Shown: positions 1-9,126 of the stretch, in pieces
Layout of the letters: each line of letters starts with the position of its first letter
How positions within the stretch are numbered: position 1 is the first letter of the stretch
Source of the DNA: Akkermansia muciniphila
GTDB lineage: Bacteria; Verrucomicrobiota; Verrucomicrobiia; Limisphaerales; SXTU01
Assembly: GCA_945874145.1 (NCBI GenBank)
Contig: CAMCFN010000017.1
Span: 1-64,000 of the forward strand
Direction of reading: 5' to 3'
DNA: 64,000 nucleotides
Position numbers and translations under genes: made by a program
Notes under the pieces: model-generated
The model's database searches: none
What the model saw: only the letters and a program-made list of their open reading frames with translations
Told to the model about the DNA's origin: nothing

Positions 1-150
1 GAACCGGGGCGATCCGGCGCAGGTCCGCCGCGCTCGGCGAACCTGGCGGCGGGGGCGGCGGGGCGCATCGGGACGGCAAATTTGCCGCCCCGCCTCGGAC
101 GCCCGGCGGTTGCGCGAGTTTTCACACAGCCTGTGAAGGCCGCGCTCCGA
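1..150. other. Left edge, no gene seen
   Basis: No coding region could be supported here. The stretch holds a GC-rich inverted repeat: arms GGCGGGGC (57-64) and GCCCCGCC (87-94) around a perfect 12-base palindrome, GGCAAATTTGCC (75-86). It lies just beyond the 3' end of the leftmost minus-strand gene and may be its transcription end, but no T-run follows, so this is only a suggestion. Confidence 0.4.
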
Positions 151-2490
151 TCACGGAATCACGTTGATGGTGTGCAGCACGTCCTGCTTGAACTCCGCGC
201 CCGCCGCCGTCTTGAGCTGAAACTTTAGGAGCTGCTGATTCACGGGCTTCAGCGCGGTGATGGCGAGCGTCACCGTCTTGCCATCGGCGGAGAGCTTGGC
301 GGCGGTGATGTCGAGTTTGTCATGGCCCTTCTTCTCCGGGTTTTCCACGGAGAACTCGGGAGAACCGTAGTTGCTGGTGCGCTGGTAGTTCCACCGTTCA
401 CCGCTGTAGTTCTGCACGTCCTCGGCGGCGGCCTTGTCGAGCGGCTGGGTGAAGGTCAGCGCGATGCCGGCCTTCGAGACGTTCAGCTTGGCGATGGAGA
501 CGACGGGCTTGCCGGTGTAGCGGATGCGGTCGAAGCCGCCTTCCTTCGCGGCGTTGCTCTGCCAACCGCGCAGGCCGGCGTTGTAGAGCTGGCCGTCCAC
601 GGGGTTGAAGCGTGGGCGCATCGCAGAGGAGGTGAGTTTCACGGGGATTTTCACGATGCCGCCCTGCGGTTGGTCGCCGATGAATTCCTTCAGCACGAGG
701 TAGATGCTCGACTGGCCGTAGGAGCAGTGGAGCAGCTCGCCGCTGAACGGGCCCCACTTCGTGCTCGTGACCCAGGCCTGGCCGCCGCCGGAGTTGTCCC
801 AGCTCTTGGCCATCCAGCACAGCGGCTGGCGAAAGGTCTTCACGTCGCGTCCGTGCGAGAGGTCTTCGACGCCGTAGAAACCGCCGGGTTTGACCCAGTT
901 GATGGGGCACATCGGCACCCAAGTGCCTTCGTTGTCGCCGGTGGTGATTTCGCCGTTGGGCCCCACGCCGATGCCCGTGGGCGCACGCAGGCCGGTGGCG
1001 ACGACTTCGAGCTTGTGCCCGTATTTATCAACCTTCATGAGGCAGCCGGCGTGTTCGGAAATCTCGCCGTTGCCGCCGCCGCCGCCGAAGCCGCGCCCGC
1101 CGCCCTTCACCGGGCCGGCCTTGGCCATGTAAAAGTTTCCCTCCTTGTCCGTATGCAAATCAAAGGTGAACTCGTGGAAGCCGGGGGAGCTGGTAATGTC
1201 GTCGTTGAAGGTCTCATAGACATCGCACGAGCCGTCGCCATCGAGGTCGCGGTAGCGGGTGATCTGGTCGCGGCCCGAGGTGTAAATCACGTCGTCCACA
1301 ATCTTGAGGCCGAGCGTCTCGAAGCCACCGCTGGCGAAGCGCTTCCACGTCAACTTCTCGAGCTTCTCGTCAAGGCCGCTGACCACCCACACGTCGCCGT
1401 CCCAGGTGGAAAGCGCGGCGCGCTTGCCGTCGGCGAAGAAGTCCATGCCGCCGAAGCGCACGCGGCGGTTCCACGGATTCGGGACGGGCGGGGTGATGAC
1501 ATCCTGCACATACGCGCCGTCCGGCGTGCTGCTCGCGGCGAGGACGCCCGCCATCACGACGGGCTCGGCCCAATGGGGTTTGCCGGCCTTGGCGGAGTCG
1601 TTGAAGCGCGGCGCACCCTGCGCGAGCGCGGCGACCTTGCCAGCGTTGGCTGTGTCCGTGCGGGCAATGGCGAGCTTGAAGGCCCCTGCCCCAGCGCCCG
1701 CCGGGATGCGGAGCAGCACGCGCGAGCCGTCCGCGAGTTCGAACTTCGCACCCTTGGGCGCACCGCTGAGAGCGACGACCGTCACCTGTCCGTTCGCGGC
1801 GGTGAGCGTGGCTTGGTTGCCCTCGATCTTGCCTTGCGCGCCTTCGACTTCGCAGACGGCGGCGAGGAGTTCCTTCGCGTTCTTGCCAAGCGAGAGGTTC
1901 CGCACAAAGGCCGTGACGCCGTCGCGCTCGACGACTTCCGCGCGCTCCTTGATGGGCGTGCCGAGGACTTCGTAGCTGACGGTCACTTCAATCCCGTGGA
2001 CTTGCAGCGAGCTCACGCGGCCCCACGCGCGCGGCAGCGGGCCGTAGAGTTCCTTGCGCGGATCCTTGAACGAGCCGCTCGCGTCCGCCCAGCCGGGCTG
2101 CACGCGCAAGCCGAACTGCTGCTCGCCAATCAGCTCCGGATGCCCGCCGTGCGAGCCGTCGAAGGTCACGCCCTTGGTCGAGACGAAGCCGCCCGTCCAG
2201 CCCGCGCTCCAGCGCAGCAGGTCCTGGTCAAAACACATCGCGGCGTTCGTGCCGAGGCGGATGGCGATGCCCTTGTTGGCGTCATTCTTGCCGGGGAACT
2301 TCGCGCCGATGCACGCCTTCAAGAACGGAAAGTCGTCCTGAATGAGGCCGGGCTTCACAGCCGGAGCGGCGGCTTTCTTCTCGGCCTTCTTCTCCGTCTT
2401 CGCGTCAGCAGCGAAGAGCACCGTGGTGGCAAAAGCAAACGCGGTTCCGAGGGCTAATGGGCGGGCGAGTTTCAAGGAGTTCAAATTCAT
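151..2490 (-). CDS. Secreted beta-propeller protein, DUF6797-like
   Basis: The 779-residue product starts with a signal peptide (MNLNSLKLARPL, cleaved near AFAFATTVLFAADA). I chose this ATG because a start 30 codons upstream would put a non-hydrophobic tail before the signal. A Lys/Ala-rich linker follows, then a domain I judge to be DUF6797-like, then repeats of the glucose/sorbosone dehydrogenase or NHL propeller kind (motifs RYRDLDGDGSCD and GIGVGPNGEITTGDNEG), and a C-terminal Ig-like segment. A glycine run (GGGRGFGGGGG) sits in one propeller loop. No CxxCH heme motif is present, unlike many PVC proteins with such propellers. It is probably periplasmic or outer-surface; the substrate is unknown. 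It is the last gene of the minus-strand block. Confidence 0.75.
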   Translation of the reverse strand: MNLNSLKLARPLALGTAFAFATTVLFAADAKTEKKAEKKAAAPAVKPGLIQDDFPFLKACIGAKFPGKNDANKGIAIRLGTNAAMCFDQDLLRWSAGWTGGFVSTKGVTFDGSHGGHPELIGEQQFGLRVQPGWADASGSFKDPRKELYGPLPRAWGRVSSLQVHGIEVTVSYEVLGTPIKERAEVVERDGVTAFVRNLSLGKNAKELLAAVCEVEGAQGKIEGNQATLTAANGQVTVVALSGAPKGAKFELADGSRVLLRIPAGAGAGAFKLAIARTDTANAGKVAALAQGAPRFNDSAKAGKPHWAEPVVMAGVLAASSTPDGAYVQDVITPPVPNPWNRRVRFGGMDFFADGKRAALSTWDGDVWVVSGLDEKLEKLTWKRFASGGFETLGLKIVDDVIYTSGRDQITRYRDLDGDGSCDVYETFNDDITSSPGFHEFTFDLHTDKEGNFYMAKAGPVKGGGRGFGGGGGNGEISEHAGCLMKVDKYGHKLEVVATGLRAPTGIGVGPNGEITTGDNEGTWVPMCPINWVKPGGFYGVEDLSHGRDVKTFRQPLCWMAKSWDNSGGGQAWVTSTKWGPFSGELLHCSYGQSSIYLVLKEFIGDQPQGGIVKIPVKLTSSAMRPRFNPVDGQLYNAGLRGWQSNAAKEGGFDRIRYTGKPVVSIAKLNVSKAGIALTFTQPLDKAAAEDVQNYSGERWNYQRTSNYGSPEFSVENPEKKGHDKLDITAAKLSADGKTVTLAITALKPVNQQLLKFQLKTAAGAEFKQDVLHTINVIP

Positions 2491-2620
2491 GTTCAGTGGA
2501 TAAATGCCGCGCGCCGCCCAAGTCGGCTGACCGGGGCGGCGCTCGAACGGGGTTTTCGACCCCACGATGGGAAGCTTCATTCAACCGGAAAGCCACCACG
2601 CATCGCCGGGCACCGCAGCC

Positions 2621-5227
2621 TCAACGCACCGTCAACTGCACCGGCTCACTCCAATGGCTCCAGCGGCCGGTGTTGTCCTTGTAGCGGGCGCGGATGCGAT
2701 AGACGCCGGCGTCCGCGAAGGGCTCCTTGGGCAGCTTCGATTGCGGTTCAGGACGCAGGAGTTCCCCGCTGTCCCAATGCGGTTGCACCTCATAGGTCCA
2801 CGGCTGGCCGTCCCGATAACCGACCTGACCGGGACCGCAGATGCGGCCCACGCGCCATTGCACGGCGGCGGAGTGGTGGGTGGCTACCGGGCTCTGGAAC
2901 GGGCTGATTTGAAAGGCGTGCGCCCCCTTCTTTTCGCTGCCCAGATGACGGATGACGGGGCGCGCGGGGATTTTGTCATCGCGGGATTCCCACCAAAGAT
3001 GGCCGAAGCCGTAGCCGAGGATGTTCCCGTCGTTGGGCGCGTAGTTGCGATTGGTCCGCGTGTCGGTGCAGAAGTCCACGATGAGCTTGCAGAAGCCGTT
3101 GAAGTCGGGCGTGGCGAGGGTGCGGCGGAATTCTCCCCCCATCATTCCCTGGACGGCGGGGTTGCGGTAAAATGCGCCCTTGTCACTGGTGCGCGGGTGG
3201 AAGTTCCACATCGCCATGTCCAACTCGGGCCAGGTGCGGTCCTGTCCCGGGGGCCGGAGCGCCCGGGACAGTTCCTCGACGAGCTGCCCCGCCTGACCGC
3301 CATTGGGCGAAGCATCACTGCAAAACAAATCGAGGATCTCCCGCGCGCGGTTTTGATATTCCAGCTTCAGCGCCGGCCGTTCCAGGCAGCGGGTCTGGTC
3401 CACGATGCCCGGCCAATGCGTCTTGGGAATGAACATCATGTCGAGGTCCCACGGCACGGGCGACCAAACGGCCCGTGACGAATGATAGAGGAAGTGGTTC
3501 GCTCCATGGCGGAGATCCACATTTGAGACGATGCGATTCACCGCGTGGAAACTGTAGTAGTCGGGGAGATTCAAGTGCTCACGCCACCACGGTTCGGAGC
3601 TGGTGGTGCGCGAGCCGTGCATGAACTGGTTGAAGTCGGAACTATCCCGGGCCATCCCCGAGCCCAGATGTTTGCGCCCGGTCTCGGGGCTGTAGGTTGT
3701 GCCGTCAGGCAGACCGCGCTCCTTGAGCCACGGACCGTCCGGATCCTGCACGACCAGATAGAGCCCCCACAAATCGCCTTCGTATTGGCTCTTCGGGCCG
3801 GTCTCCTCCGCCCGGCTGATGACACGCCAGTGAATCCAATGTGTGCTCGGGCTGGGCACGCCGGCCAAGTGATAGGCGCGAAAGGAGAAGGCTTCATCCA
3901 TGCCCGCCATGCCCCGGTTGATTTGCACCCACGGGCTGGCGCAGCCGCTCAGGTTCAAATGATCCCACGGACGCACGTAAGGCTCGCCCCAGTGGTTGCG
4001 CGGCGTGAACTCATGGGCGCGCAGGAAGTGGATGCCCCACTTGGTCTTGCCGCTGACATAGGTGCTGCCCTGCCCACGGTTCTGGAACTGCACATGGTCG
4101 AACACCTGACCATCGCAAACAAACGTGCCGAAGAGTCGGCGCTTGTTGTAGCCGCCATCCCACTGGCTGCGCTCCACGTCCTCGTGCCGGGCCAGCAACT
4201 GATAGACCGGCAGCGTGGTCAGGAAGTTGGGGCTGAAGGAGAGCGGCGGGGACTTGCCGGGTTGCGAAGCCCCCTGCCACGCCGGAACGCCGTCGTAGCA
4301 GAACCACGCGAAGTTGGGCGACTCGTCGTCCGCGTAAGGCAGGCGGAACGTGGTGCCGGAACCATCCTTGAACGCCACCCGATAGCGCAGCAGCCGGCGG
4401 TGCTTCTGCAGTTCGCCGGGCACCACAGCGGTCAGCACGCCATCCTGCGCACGCACGTCGCCGTCCTTGCCATCATCATGCAAGTCGAACTCACGCCAAT
4501 TCTGCTCGTAGGCCGGATCGCTGCGACGGACATAACTGCCCGGCTCCACCACCTGCACGAGCAGCTTCGCGGCATGTCCACGAGATTCGCCCAAACGCAC
4601 CGTCACCGTCATCGCTTCGCCCGAGCGAGGTTGTGTCGGCGCATGGGCGACAGCCTCGACCGCCGGAGGCTGGCGGCTGGAAAAAACCGAGTTGGTCTTG
4701 CCCGGCGTCGGTGACTTGTTACCCACACTGCCATCCACCCGAAAGCCCGATGCGCGCCATGAACTCGCAAACATCCCCGGCAATCCCGAATGCACGCGTT
4801 CCAAAGAAGAGCCTGCCCCCGCCGTGGCGCTGGGCCAGAGCAAACCGACTCCGTAGCGCACTTCATCCACCAGCCGACCGCTGGCATCGCGGAGAGCGAC
4901 ACGTTCACCTTCGTTCTTCAGTTTGCCGGGCAACGGTCCCAGCGGGGCAAAGCCGTAGGCTTTTTGAAATGCAGCCGGATCGGCCGCGACCACCACGAAG
5001 CCACCGGGCGGCACCAAGGTGGCGGGCCCGAAACGGAACTTGCCGAGCTGCCAGCCACCCAGATGGGCATCGGCGCTCGCAGCGTTGTGCAGCTCGATGA
5101 ATTCCAGCGGACGCTTCTCCGCAGCTTCAAAATGGATTTCGTTGATGACCACGCCGGCCCGTAGCGCACTGGGCATGGCGATCAAGGCAACCAGCAACCA
5201 GCGAAATAGAGGGCTGCGACACGGCAT
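2621..5227 (-). CDS. Lamin-tail domain and CotH-kinase-like secreted protein
   Basis: The product is 868 residues from the chosen ATG (MPCRSPLFRWLL), which gives a compact signal peptide ending near PSALRAG; an ATG 13 codons upstream is possible. Right after the signal is a lamin-tail domain (VVINEIHFEAA, then EFIELHNAA and GGWQLG), an Ig-like fold found on secreted proteins. The middle resembles CotH, the spore-coat protein kinase family: RGQGSTYVSGKTKWG and the PWDLDMMF motif match the family's conserved positions. The C-terminus looks like a fibronectin-type or carbohydrate-binding tail. In Verrucomicrobiota such proteins are common and exported, and their targets are not known. It lies between phoU and the propeller gene on the same strand. 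Confidence 0.8.
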   Translation of the reverse strand: MPCRSPLFRWLLVALIAMPSALRAGVVINEIHFEAAEKRPLEFIELHNAASADAHLGGWQLGKFRFGPATLVPPGGFVVVAADPAAFQKAYGFAPLGPLPGKLKNEGERVALRDASGRLVDEVRYGVGLLWPSATAGAGSSLERVHSGLPGMFASSWRASGFRVDGSVGNKSPTPGKTNSVFSSRQPPAVEAVAHAPTQPRSGEAMTVTVRLGESRGHAAKLLVQVVEPGSYVRRSDPAYEQNWREFDLHDDGKDGDVRAQDGVLTAVVPGELQKHRRLLRYRVAFKDGSGTTFRLPYADDESPNFAWFCYDGVPAWQGASQPGKSPPLSFSPNFLTTLPVYQLLARHEDVERSQWDGGYNKRRLFGTFVCDGQVFDHVQFQNRGQGSTYVSGKTKWGIHFLRAHEFTPRNHWGEPYVRPWDHLNLSGCASPWVQINRGMAGMDEAFSFRAYHLAGVPSPSTHWIHWRVISRAEETGPKSQYEGDLWGLYLVVQDPDGPWLKERGLPDGTTYSPETGRKHLGSGMARDSSDFNQFMHGSRTTSSEPWWREHLNLPDYYSFHAVNRIVSNVDLRHGANHFLYHSSRAVWSPVPWDLDMMFIPKTHWPGIVDQTRCLERPALKLEYQNRAREILDLFCSDASPNGGQAGQLVEELSRALRPPGQDRTWPELDMAMWNFHPRTSDKGAFYRNPAVQGMMGGEFRRTLATPDFNGFCKLIVDFCTDTRTNRNYAPNDGNILGYGFGHLWWESRDDKIPARPVIRHLGSEKKGAHAFQISPFQSPVATHHSAAVQWRVGRICGPGQVGYRDGQPWTYEVQPHWDSGELLRPEPQSKLPKEPFADAGVYRIRARYKDNTGRWSHWSEPVQLTVR

Positions 5228-5292
5228 TCGGAGCGCGAGGCTCACGGCAGCCACCCCCCTTGGCAACGCGATATTTCAGCACCGGGACAGCC

Positions 5293-5955
5293 TCAGGCCT
5301 TATCATCCTTGCCCGTGTGGCGAATGTCCCGGCCTTCATAGAGGAAGACCACCTCCTCCGCGATGTTGGTCGCGTGGTCGGCAATCCGCTCGATGCGCTT
5401 GGAAACCTGCATCAGGTTCAGGCAGCGCGTGATGGTCGTGGGGCTTTCGAGCATGAACGACACCAGCTCGCGTTGGAGCTGCTTGTGGAGGGCGTCCACT
5501 TCCTTGTCGCGCGGCAGGACGGCGCGGGCCCGGCCGGTGTCGCGGCTGACGAAGGCTTCCAAGGCGTCATTGAGCATCTCCAGCGCCATCGTTGCCATCC
5601 GGGGAATGTCCACATACGGCTTGAGCTGCGGCTCCTTGTTCAAGTCCACCGCCCGGCGCGCGATGGTGGTGGATTCATCGCCTACCCGCTCCAAATCATG
5701 GGTGATCTTCATCGCCACGGTGATCATCCGCAGGTCGCTGGCGATGGGGCCGCGCGACAAGAGCACGATGGCCAGCTCATCCAGCTCGATCTCCAGCGCG
5801 TCGAGCTGGTCGTCGGCCTGCTCGACCTGGCGGGCGAGGTCGTCATTGCGCTCGACGAGCGACCGGATGGCATTCTGAACCGAGCTAGCAGCCAGGCTCG
5901 ACATGGTGAGCAGCTTTTCCTTGAGGGCGGCGAATTCGTGGTCGTGGGGGAGCAT
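5293..5955 (-). CDS. phoU: Phosphate signalling protein PhoU
   Basis: This 220-residue all-helical protein has the two PhoU repeats, with the metal-binding type motifs RVGDESTTIARR in the first and RIADHATNIAEE in the second. PhoU is a cytoplasmic adaptor that links the Pst transporter to the PhoR kinase and restrains phosphate uptake when phosphate is ample. It is the last gene of the pst cluster, on the same strand as pstB and about 110 bases after it. The spacer contains short repeated words able to pair. Length is normal for the family. Confidence 0.95.
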   Translation of the reverse strand: MLPHDHEFAALKEKLLTMSSLAASSVQNAIRSLVERNDDLARQVEQADDQLDALEIELDELAIVLLSRGPIASDLRMITVAMKITHDLERVGDESTTIARRAVDLNKEPQLKPYVDIPRMATMALEMLNDALEAFVSRDTGRARAVLPRDKEVDALHKQLQRELVSFMLESPTTITRCLNLMQVSKRIERIADHATNIAEEVVFLYEGRDIRHTGKDDKA

Positions 5956-5961
5956 GATCAG

Positions 5962-6045
5962 TAATCCAGTGTTCCGTGTTCAGTGTTCCGTCTGACCAAC
6001 GTGGGTCCGCCAGCGTTCAGTTCACTGAACACTGAAAACTGATTG
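5962..6045. repeat. Inverted-repeat spacer between pstB and phoU
   Basis: The spacer contains the 10-base arm TTCAGTGTTC at 5979-5988 and its exact reverse complement GAACACTGAA at 6027-6036, with further partial copies of the same word (CAGTGTTCC at 5968-5974 and onward). The transcript could fold here and set the ratio of pstB to phoU expression. It also belongs to a wider pattern of word-repeat spacers in this window. Confidence 0.6.
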
Positions 6046-6064
6046 CTGAATACGCGGCTTCGCA

Positions 6065-6880
6065 TCATCCAAATCTCCCGGTCACGTAGTCCTCCGTCTG
6101 GCGCTTCGCAGGGTTGGTGAAGATCTTTGCCGTCGCGTCGAACTCGACCAACTCGCCGAGGTAGAAGAACGCGGTGTGGTCCGAGATGCGCGCGGCCTGC
6201 TGCATGTTGTGCGTCACGATGACGATGGTGAACTCACGCTTCAACGCTAGGATCAGCTCCTCAATCTTCGCCGTGGCAATCGGGTCCAGCGCGCTGGCCG
6301 GCTCGTCCATCAGAAGGATCTCCGGCTTGATAGCGATGGCGCGGGCGATGCACAAGCGCTGCTGCTGGCCGCCGGAAAGTCCCAGCGCACTGCTGTGCAA
6401 CCGATCCTTCACTTCGTCCCACAGCGCCGCCCCGCGCAGGCTCTGCTCCACGGCGGTGTCCAGGTCGGACTTCGCCTTCATCCCGTGCAGTTTGAGGCCA
6501 TAGGCGACGTTGTCATAAATGGACTTGGGAAACGGGTTCGACTTCTGGAACACCATCCCGATGCGCTTCCGCAGCTCGATCACATCCACGTCCGGGCTGT
6601 GGATGTCCTGCCCGCCGACCTTGATGGAGCCCGTGATGCGGACCGAATCGATGAGGTCGTTCATCCGGTTGAAGCAGCGGAGGAACGTGGACTTGCCGCA
6701 GCCCGAAGGGCCGATGAAGGCGGTGACGCGCCGCTCGCCAATGGTGAGCGTGATGTCCTTCAACGCCTGCGCCGGACCGTAGAAGAGGTTGACCCGCTCG
6801 CTCGTGATGAGGGGGGCACCCGCACCATCGGCCGGTTTGCTTTGGTTCAACGTGACTTGAGAGGAGGAGAAAGCAGCCAT
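6065..6880 (-). CDS. pstB: Phosphate ABC transporter ATP-binding protein PstB
   Basis: PstB is the cytoplasmic ATPase of the high-affinity phosphate importer. The 271-residue product has the Walker A motif GPSGCGKST at residues 57-65, the ABC signature LSGGQQQR at 168-175 and Walker B ILLMDEP at 188-194, followed by the switch histidine in [11 protein letters not shown] 24-residue polar extension precedes the ABC core, a common feature in this family. The start lies 3 bases from the pstA stop, so translation is probably coupled. Confidence 0.97.
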   Translation of the reverse strand: MAAFSSSQVTLNQSKPADGAGAPLITSERVNLFYGPAQALKDITLTIGERRVTAFIGPSGCGKSTFLRCFNRMNDLIDSVRITGSIKVGGQDIHSPDVDVIELRKRIGMVFQKSNPFPKSIYDNVAYGLKLHGMKAKSDLDTAVEQSLRGAALWDEVKDRLHSSALGLSGGQQQRLCIARAIAIKPEILLMDEPASALDPIATAKIEELILALKREFTIVIVTHNMQQAARISDHTAFFYLGELVEFDATAKIFTNPAKRQTEDYVTGRFG

Positions 6881-6883
6881 ACG

Positions 6884-7834
6884 TCAGTGGGAGGCGCGCA
6901 TCCGTTTGCGCACCCGCGCGCGCACAATGACCGCAACGAGGTTCAGCGAAAGTGTCAGCAGCAGCAAGGCCAGCACAGTGGCAAACAGAATGGGCCGAGT
7001 CTTCTCGATGTCCGGCGACTGCGTGCTGAGGATGAAAACGTGATAACCGAGGTCCATGAACTGGTCCGTCAGCGAGTGTGGCAGGTCGCGCATGTAATAC
7101 GCCGCACCGGTGAACAGGATGGGAGCCACCTCCCCGCCCGCGCGGCCAACGGCGAGGATGCCGCCAGTGAGGATGCCCGGCAACGCCTCGGGCAAGACAA
7201 TCTTGATGATCGTTTCCAGCTTGGTCGCACCCAGCGCGAGGCTCGCCTCTCGCAGACCGGGCGTGATGGCGCGCAGCGATTCCTCCGTGGCCACGATCAC
7301 CAGCGGCAGGGTCATCACCGACAAGGTGAGTGAGGCCCAAACAATGGCCGGCTTGCCCCACAGCGGCTCCGCCGCACCGCCATCCAGCCCACGCCCGATG
7401 AAGCTGATGAAGAAACCCAGGCCGAACAGGCCGAACACGATGGAGGGCACCCCGGCCAGATTGTTCACCGCGCCGCGAATGACCCGGGTGGTAAGCGCCG
7501 TGGAATGCGCGTATTCCGTCAGGTAAACCGCCGTGATCACGCCGACCGGCACGACCACAATCGTCATCACCAGCACGCGCAGCGCGGTGCCGATGACCAT
7601 GGGCAGCACCCCGGCCTTGTTCACATCAAACATGTCCTGATCCGCGCTGCCCGTGAGGAAGCGCCACGAAAACGTCCCCCAGCCATGCCACACGATATTC
7701 GCAATGATGATGGCGAGGATCGCGAGAATGAACAGAGTGGCCAGGCCCGTGATGCCCGTGAACGCGAAGGACGCGAAGTCGAAGCCACGCGAGCGGAAGT
7801 CCAGGCGATTGGCTTTGGCATCCGTGGCGGTCAT
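6884..7834 (-). CDS. pstA: Phosphate ABC transporter permease PstA
   Basis: This is one of the two membrane subunits of the Pst channel. The product is 316 residues, starting MTATDAKANRLDF. The start codon overlaps the pstC stop by four bases (ATGA at 7831-7834), which fixes the start and indicates coupled translation; a longer frame upstream of it is not coding. Six hydrophobic segments are visible, and the EAA-type cytoplasmic loop (EASLALGATKLETI) that contacts PstB is intact. Length is normal. Confidence 0.95.
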   Translation of the reverse strand: MTATDAKANRLDFRSRGFDFASFAFTGITGLATLFILAILAIIIANIVWHGWGTFSWRFLTGSADQDMFDVNKAGVLPMVIGTALRVLVMTIVVVPVGVITAVYLTEYAHSTALTTRVIRGAVNNLAGVPSIVFGLFGLGFFISFIGRGLDGGAAEPLWGKPAIVWASLTLSVMTLPLVIVATEESLRAITPGLREASLALGATKLETIIKIVLPEALPGILTGGILAVGRAGGEVAPILFTGAAYYMRDLPHSLTDQFMDLGYHVFILSTQSPDIEKTRPILFATVLALLLLTLSLNLVAVIVRARVRKRMRASH

Positions 7835-9015
7835 TTCGCCTTCCCCTCCAGCCGGCCCTTGAGCCGGTGCATGATCAGGTCGCCCGCCAGGTTCGTAAGG
7901 AACGTCACCACAAACAGCATCGCTCCGATGAGAAACAGAATCCGGTAGTGGTGCCCGCCAAACACCGCCTCGGCAAGTTCCGCCGCAATAGTCGCGGTGA
8001 TGGATCGCGTGGAATCGAACAGGCTGAACGACATGATGCTCGCATTGCCGCTGGCCATGAGCACCACCATCGTCTCGCCAATCGCCCGTCCGAAGCCCAG
8101 CACCACGGCGGCGAAGACGCCGGGTGCGGCGGCCGGCAGCACGATTTGCCAGGCGGCCTGCCACTTGGAAGCGCCCAAGGCCAGCGCCGCCTGCGTATAG
8201 GCGCGCGGCACGCTGGTGAGGGCATCCTCCGCAATCGAGAACACCACCGGGATGACCGCCAGCCCCAGCGCAATGCCCGCGACAAACGCGTTCAACCGGG
8301 ACTGATACCCGAAGGCCCCTTGCAGAAACGACGCCAGCACCATAAGCGCGAAAAAGCCCAGCACCACCGAGGGCACGCCGGATAGCAGCTCGATCGCCGG
8401 CTTCAGCCATTCCTTCATCGTCGGCGAGGCGAGCTGCGAGACATAGAGGGCGGCAGCCAGCGCCAGCGGCACGCTGAACAGCAGCGCGACCGCAGTGGTC
8501 TTGAGGCTGCCGATGATGAGCGGCACGAGATTGTATTTGTGGATGCGGCCGATGGGCTGCCAAACGTAGCGGTCCTCCGGCCGGCTGTCCGACCACTGGT
8601 GCGGCTGGAACAGGTAGCGCCACTCGGTCGTGTTGAGCGTGGCATCCTTGTCCTTGGGTGCTTCCTTGGCCTCTTCTTCGCGCACCTCCATGAGGGCCTG
8701 CAGAGCTTCCTTGTCCAGCTGCTTGAACTCGGTCGCGGTCAAACCCAGATAAGTGCGAAGTTCCTCGGGCTTGAGCTTGTCCATCTCCTTCGCAGCAATG
8801 ACTGGGCGGGCAGCGGCACTGTTCATCTGCCCGAGCACCAGCGGCAGCGCTTCCCGCGCGACGAACACGAAGATGAGGAACACCATCAGAATCGCCGTGA
8901 GCGAAACAAGGAAGATGAACTTCTCGGCGAGCCACTCCAGGGGCCGGGCCTGGTGCCCGCGGTGGATGCCCATCCATCCGACGGTGCGCTTGGCATTGGC
9001 AGGAGTGTTCGTCAC
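7831..9015 (-). CDS. pstC: Phosphate ABC transporter permease PstC with enlarged periplasmic loop
   Basis: This is the second Pst membrane subunit, 394 residues, longer than the usual roughly 300-330. The start is GTG at 9015 (MTNTPANAKR). The transmembrane core and the EAA loop (QAALALGASKWQAAW) are normal. The extra length lies between the first transmembrane segment (about residues 33-55) and the second (about 160-185): a polar, Glu/Lys-rich insert including KLKPEELRTYLG and EVREEEAKEAPKD. By topology this insert should face the periplasm, where PstS docks. That placement is inferred. It is preceded by a strong stem-loop after pstS. Confidence 0.93.
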   Translation of the reverse strand: MTNTPANAKRTVGWMGIHRGHQARPLEWLAEKFIFLVSLTAILMVFLIFVFVAREALPLVLGQMNSAAARPVIAAKEMDKLKPEELRTYLGLTATEFKQLDKEALQALMEVREEEAKEAPKDKDATLNTTEWRYLFQPHQWSDSRPEDRYVWQPIGRIHKYNLVPLIIGSLKTTAVALLFSVPLALAAALYVSQLASPTMKEWLKPAIELLSGVPSVVLGFFALMVLASFLQGAFGYQSRLNAFVAGIALGLAVIPVVFSIAEDALTSVPRAYTQAALALGASKWQAAWQIVLPAAAPGVFAAVVLGFGRAIGETMVVLMASGNASIMSFSLFDSTRSITATIAAELAEAVFGGHHYRILFLIGAMLFVVTFLTNLAGDLIMHRLKGRLEGKAK

Positions 9016-9034
9016 GCGCGCTTAAGTTAAGAAG

Positions 9035-9081
9035 GCCGGGCGGAGTTGACCAGCAACCTTCTGGTGACAACCCCGCCCGGC
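9035..9081. terminator. Long stem-loop between pstS and pstC
   Basis: The arms GCCGGGCGG (9035-9043) and CCGCCCGGC (9073-9081) pair perfectly. Inside them GTTG pairs with CAAC, and ACCAG (9049-9053) pairs with CTGGT (9061-9065), leaving a 7-base loop. No T-run follows on the minus strand. A partial terminator or RNA stabiliser after the binding-protein gene is typical of ABC operons that need more binding protein than permease. Confidence 0.75.
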
Positions 9082-9126
9082 ACTCGTCGAATCACAGGAG
9101 GAACTGGATTCAAAGGGAACGCAGGC

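Noticed and set aside
57-94. Hairpin at the left edge as a terminator
   Set aside because: No T-run and no known transcript end; left as a structural note only.
322-2457. Long open frame (711 codons) on the plus strand
   Set aside because: It lies antisense to the secreted propeller gene, whose signal peptide and motifs are convincing; such shadows are common in GC-rich DNA.
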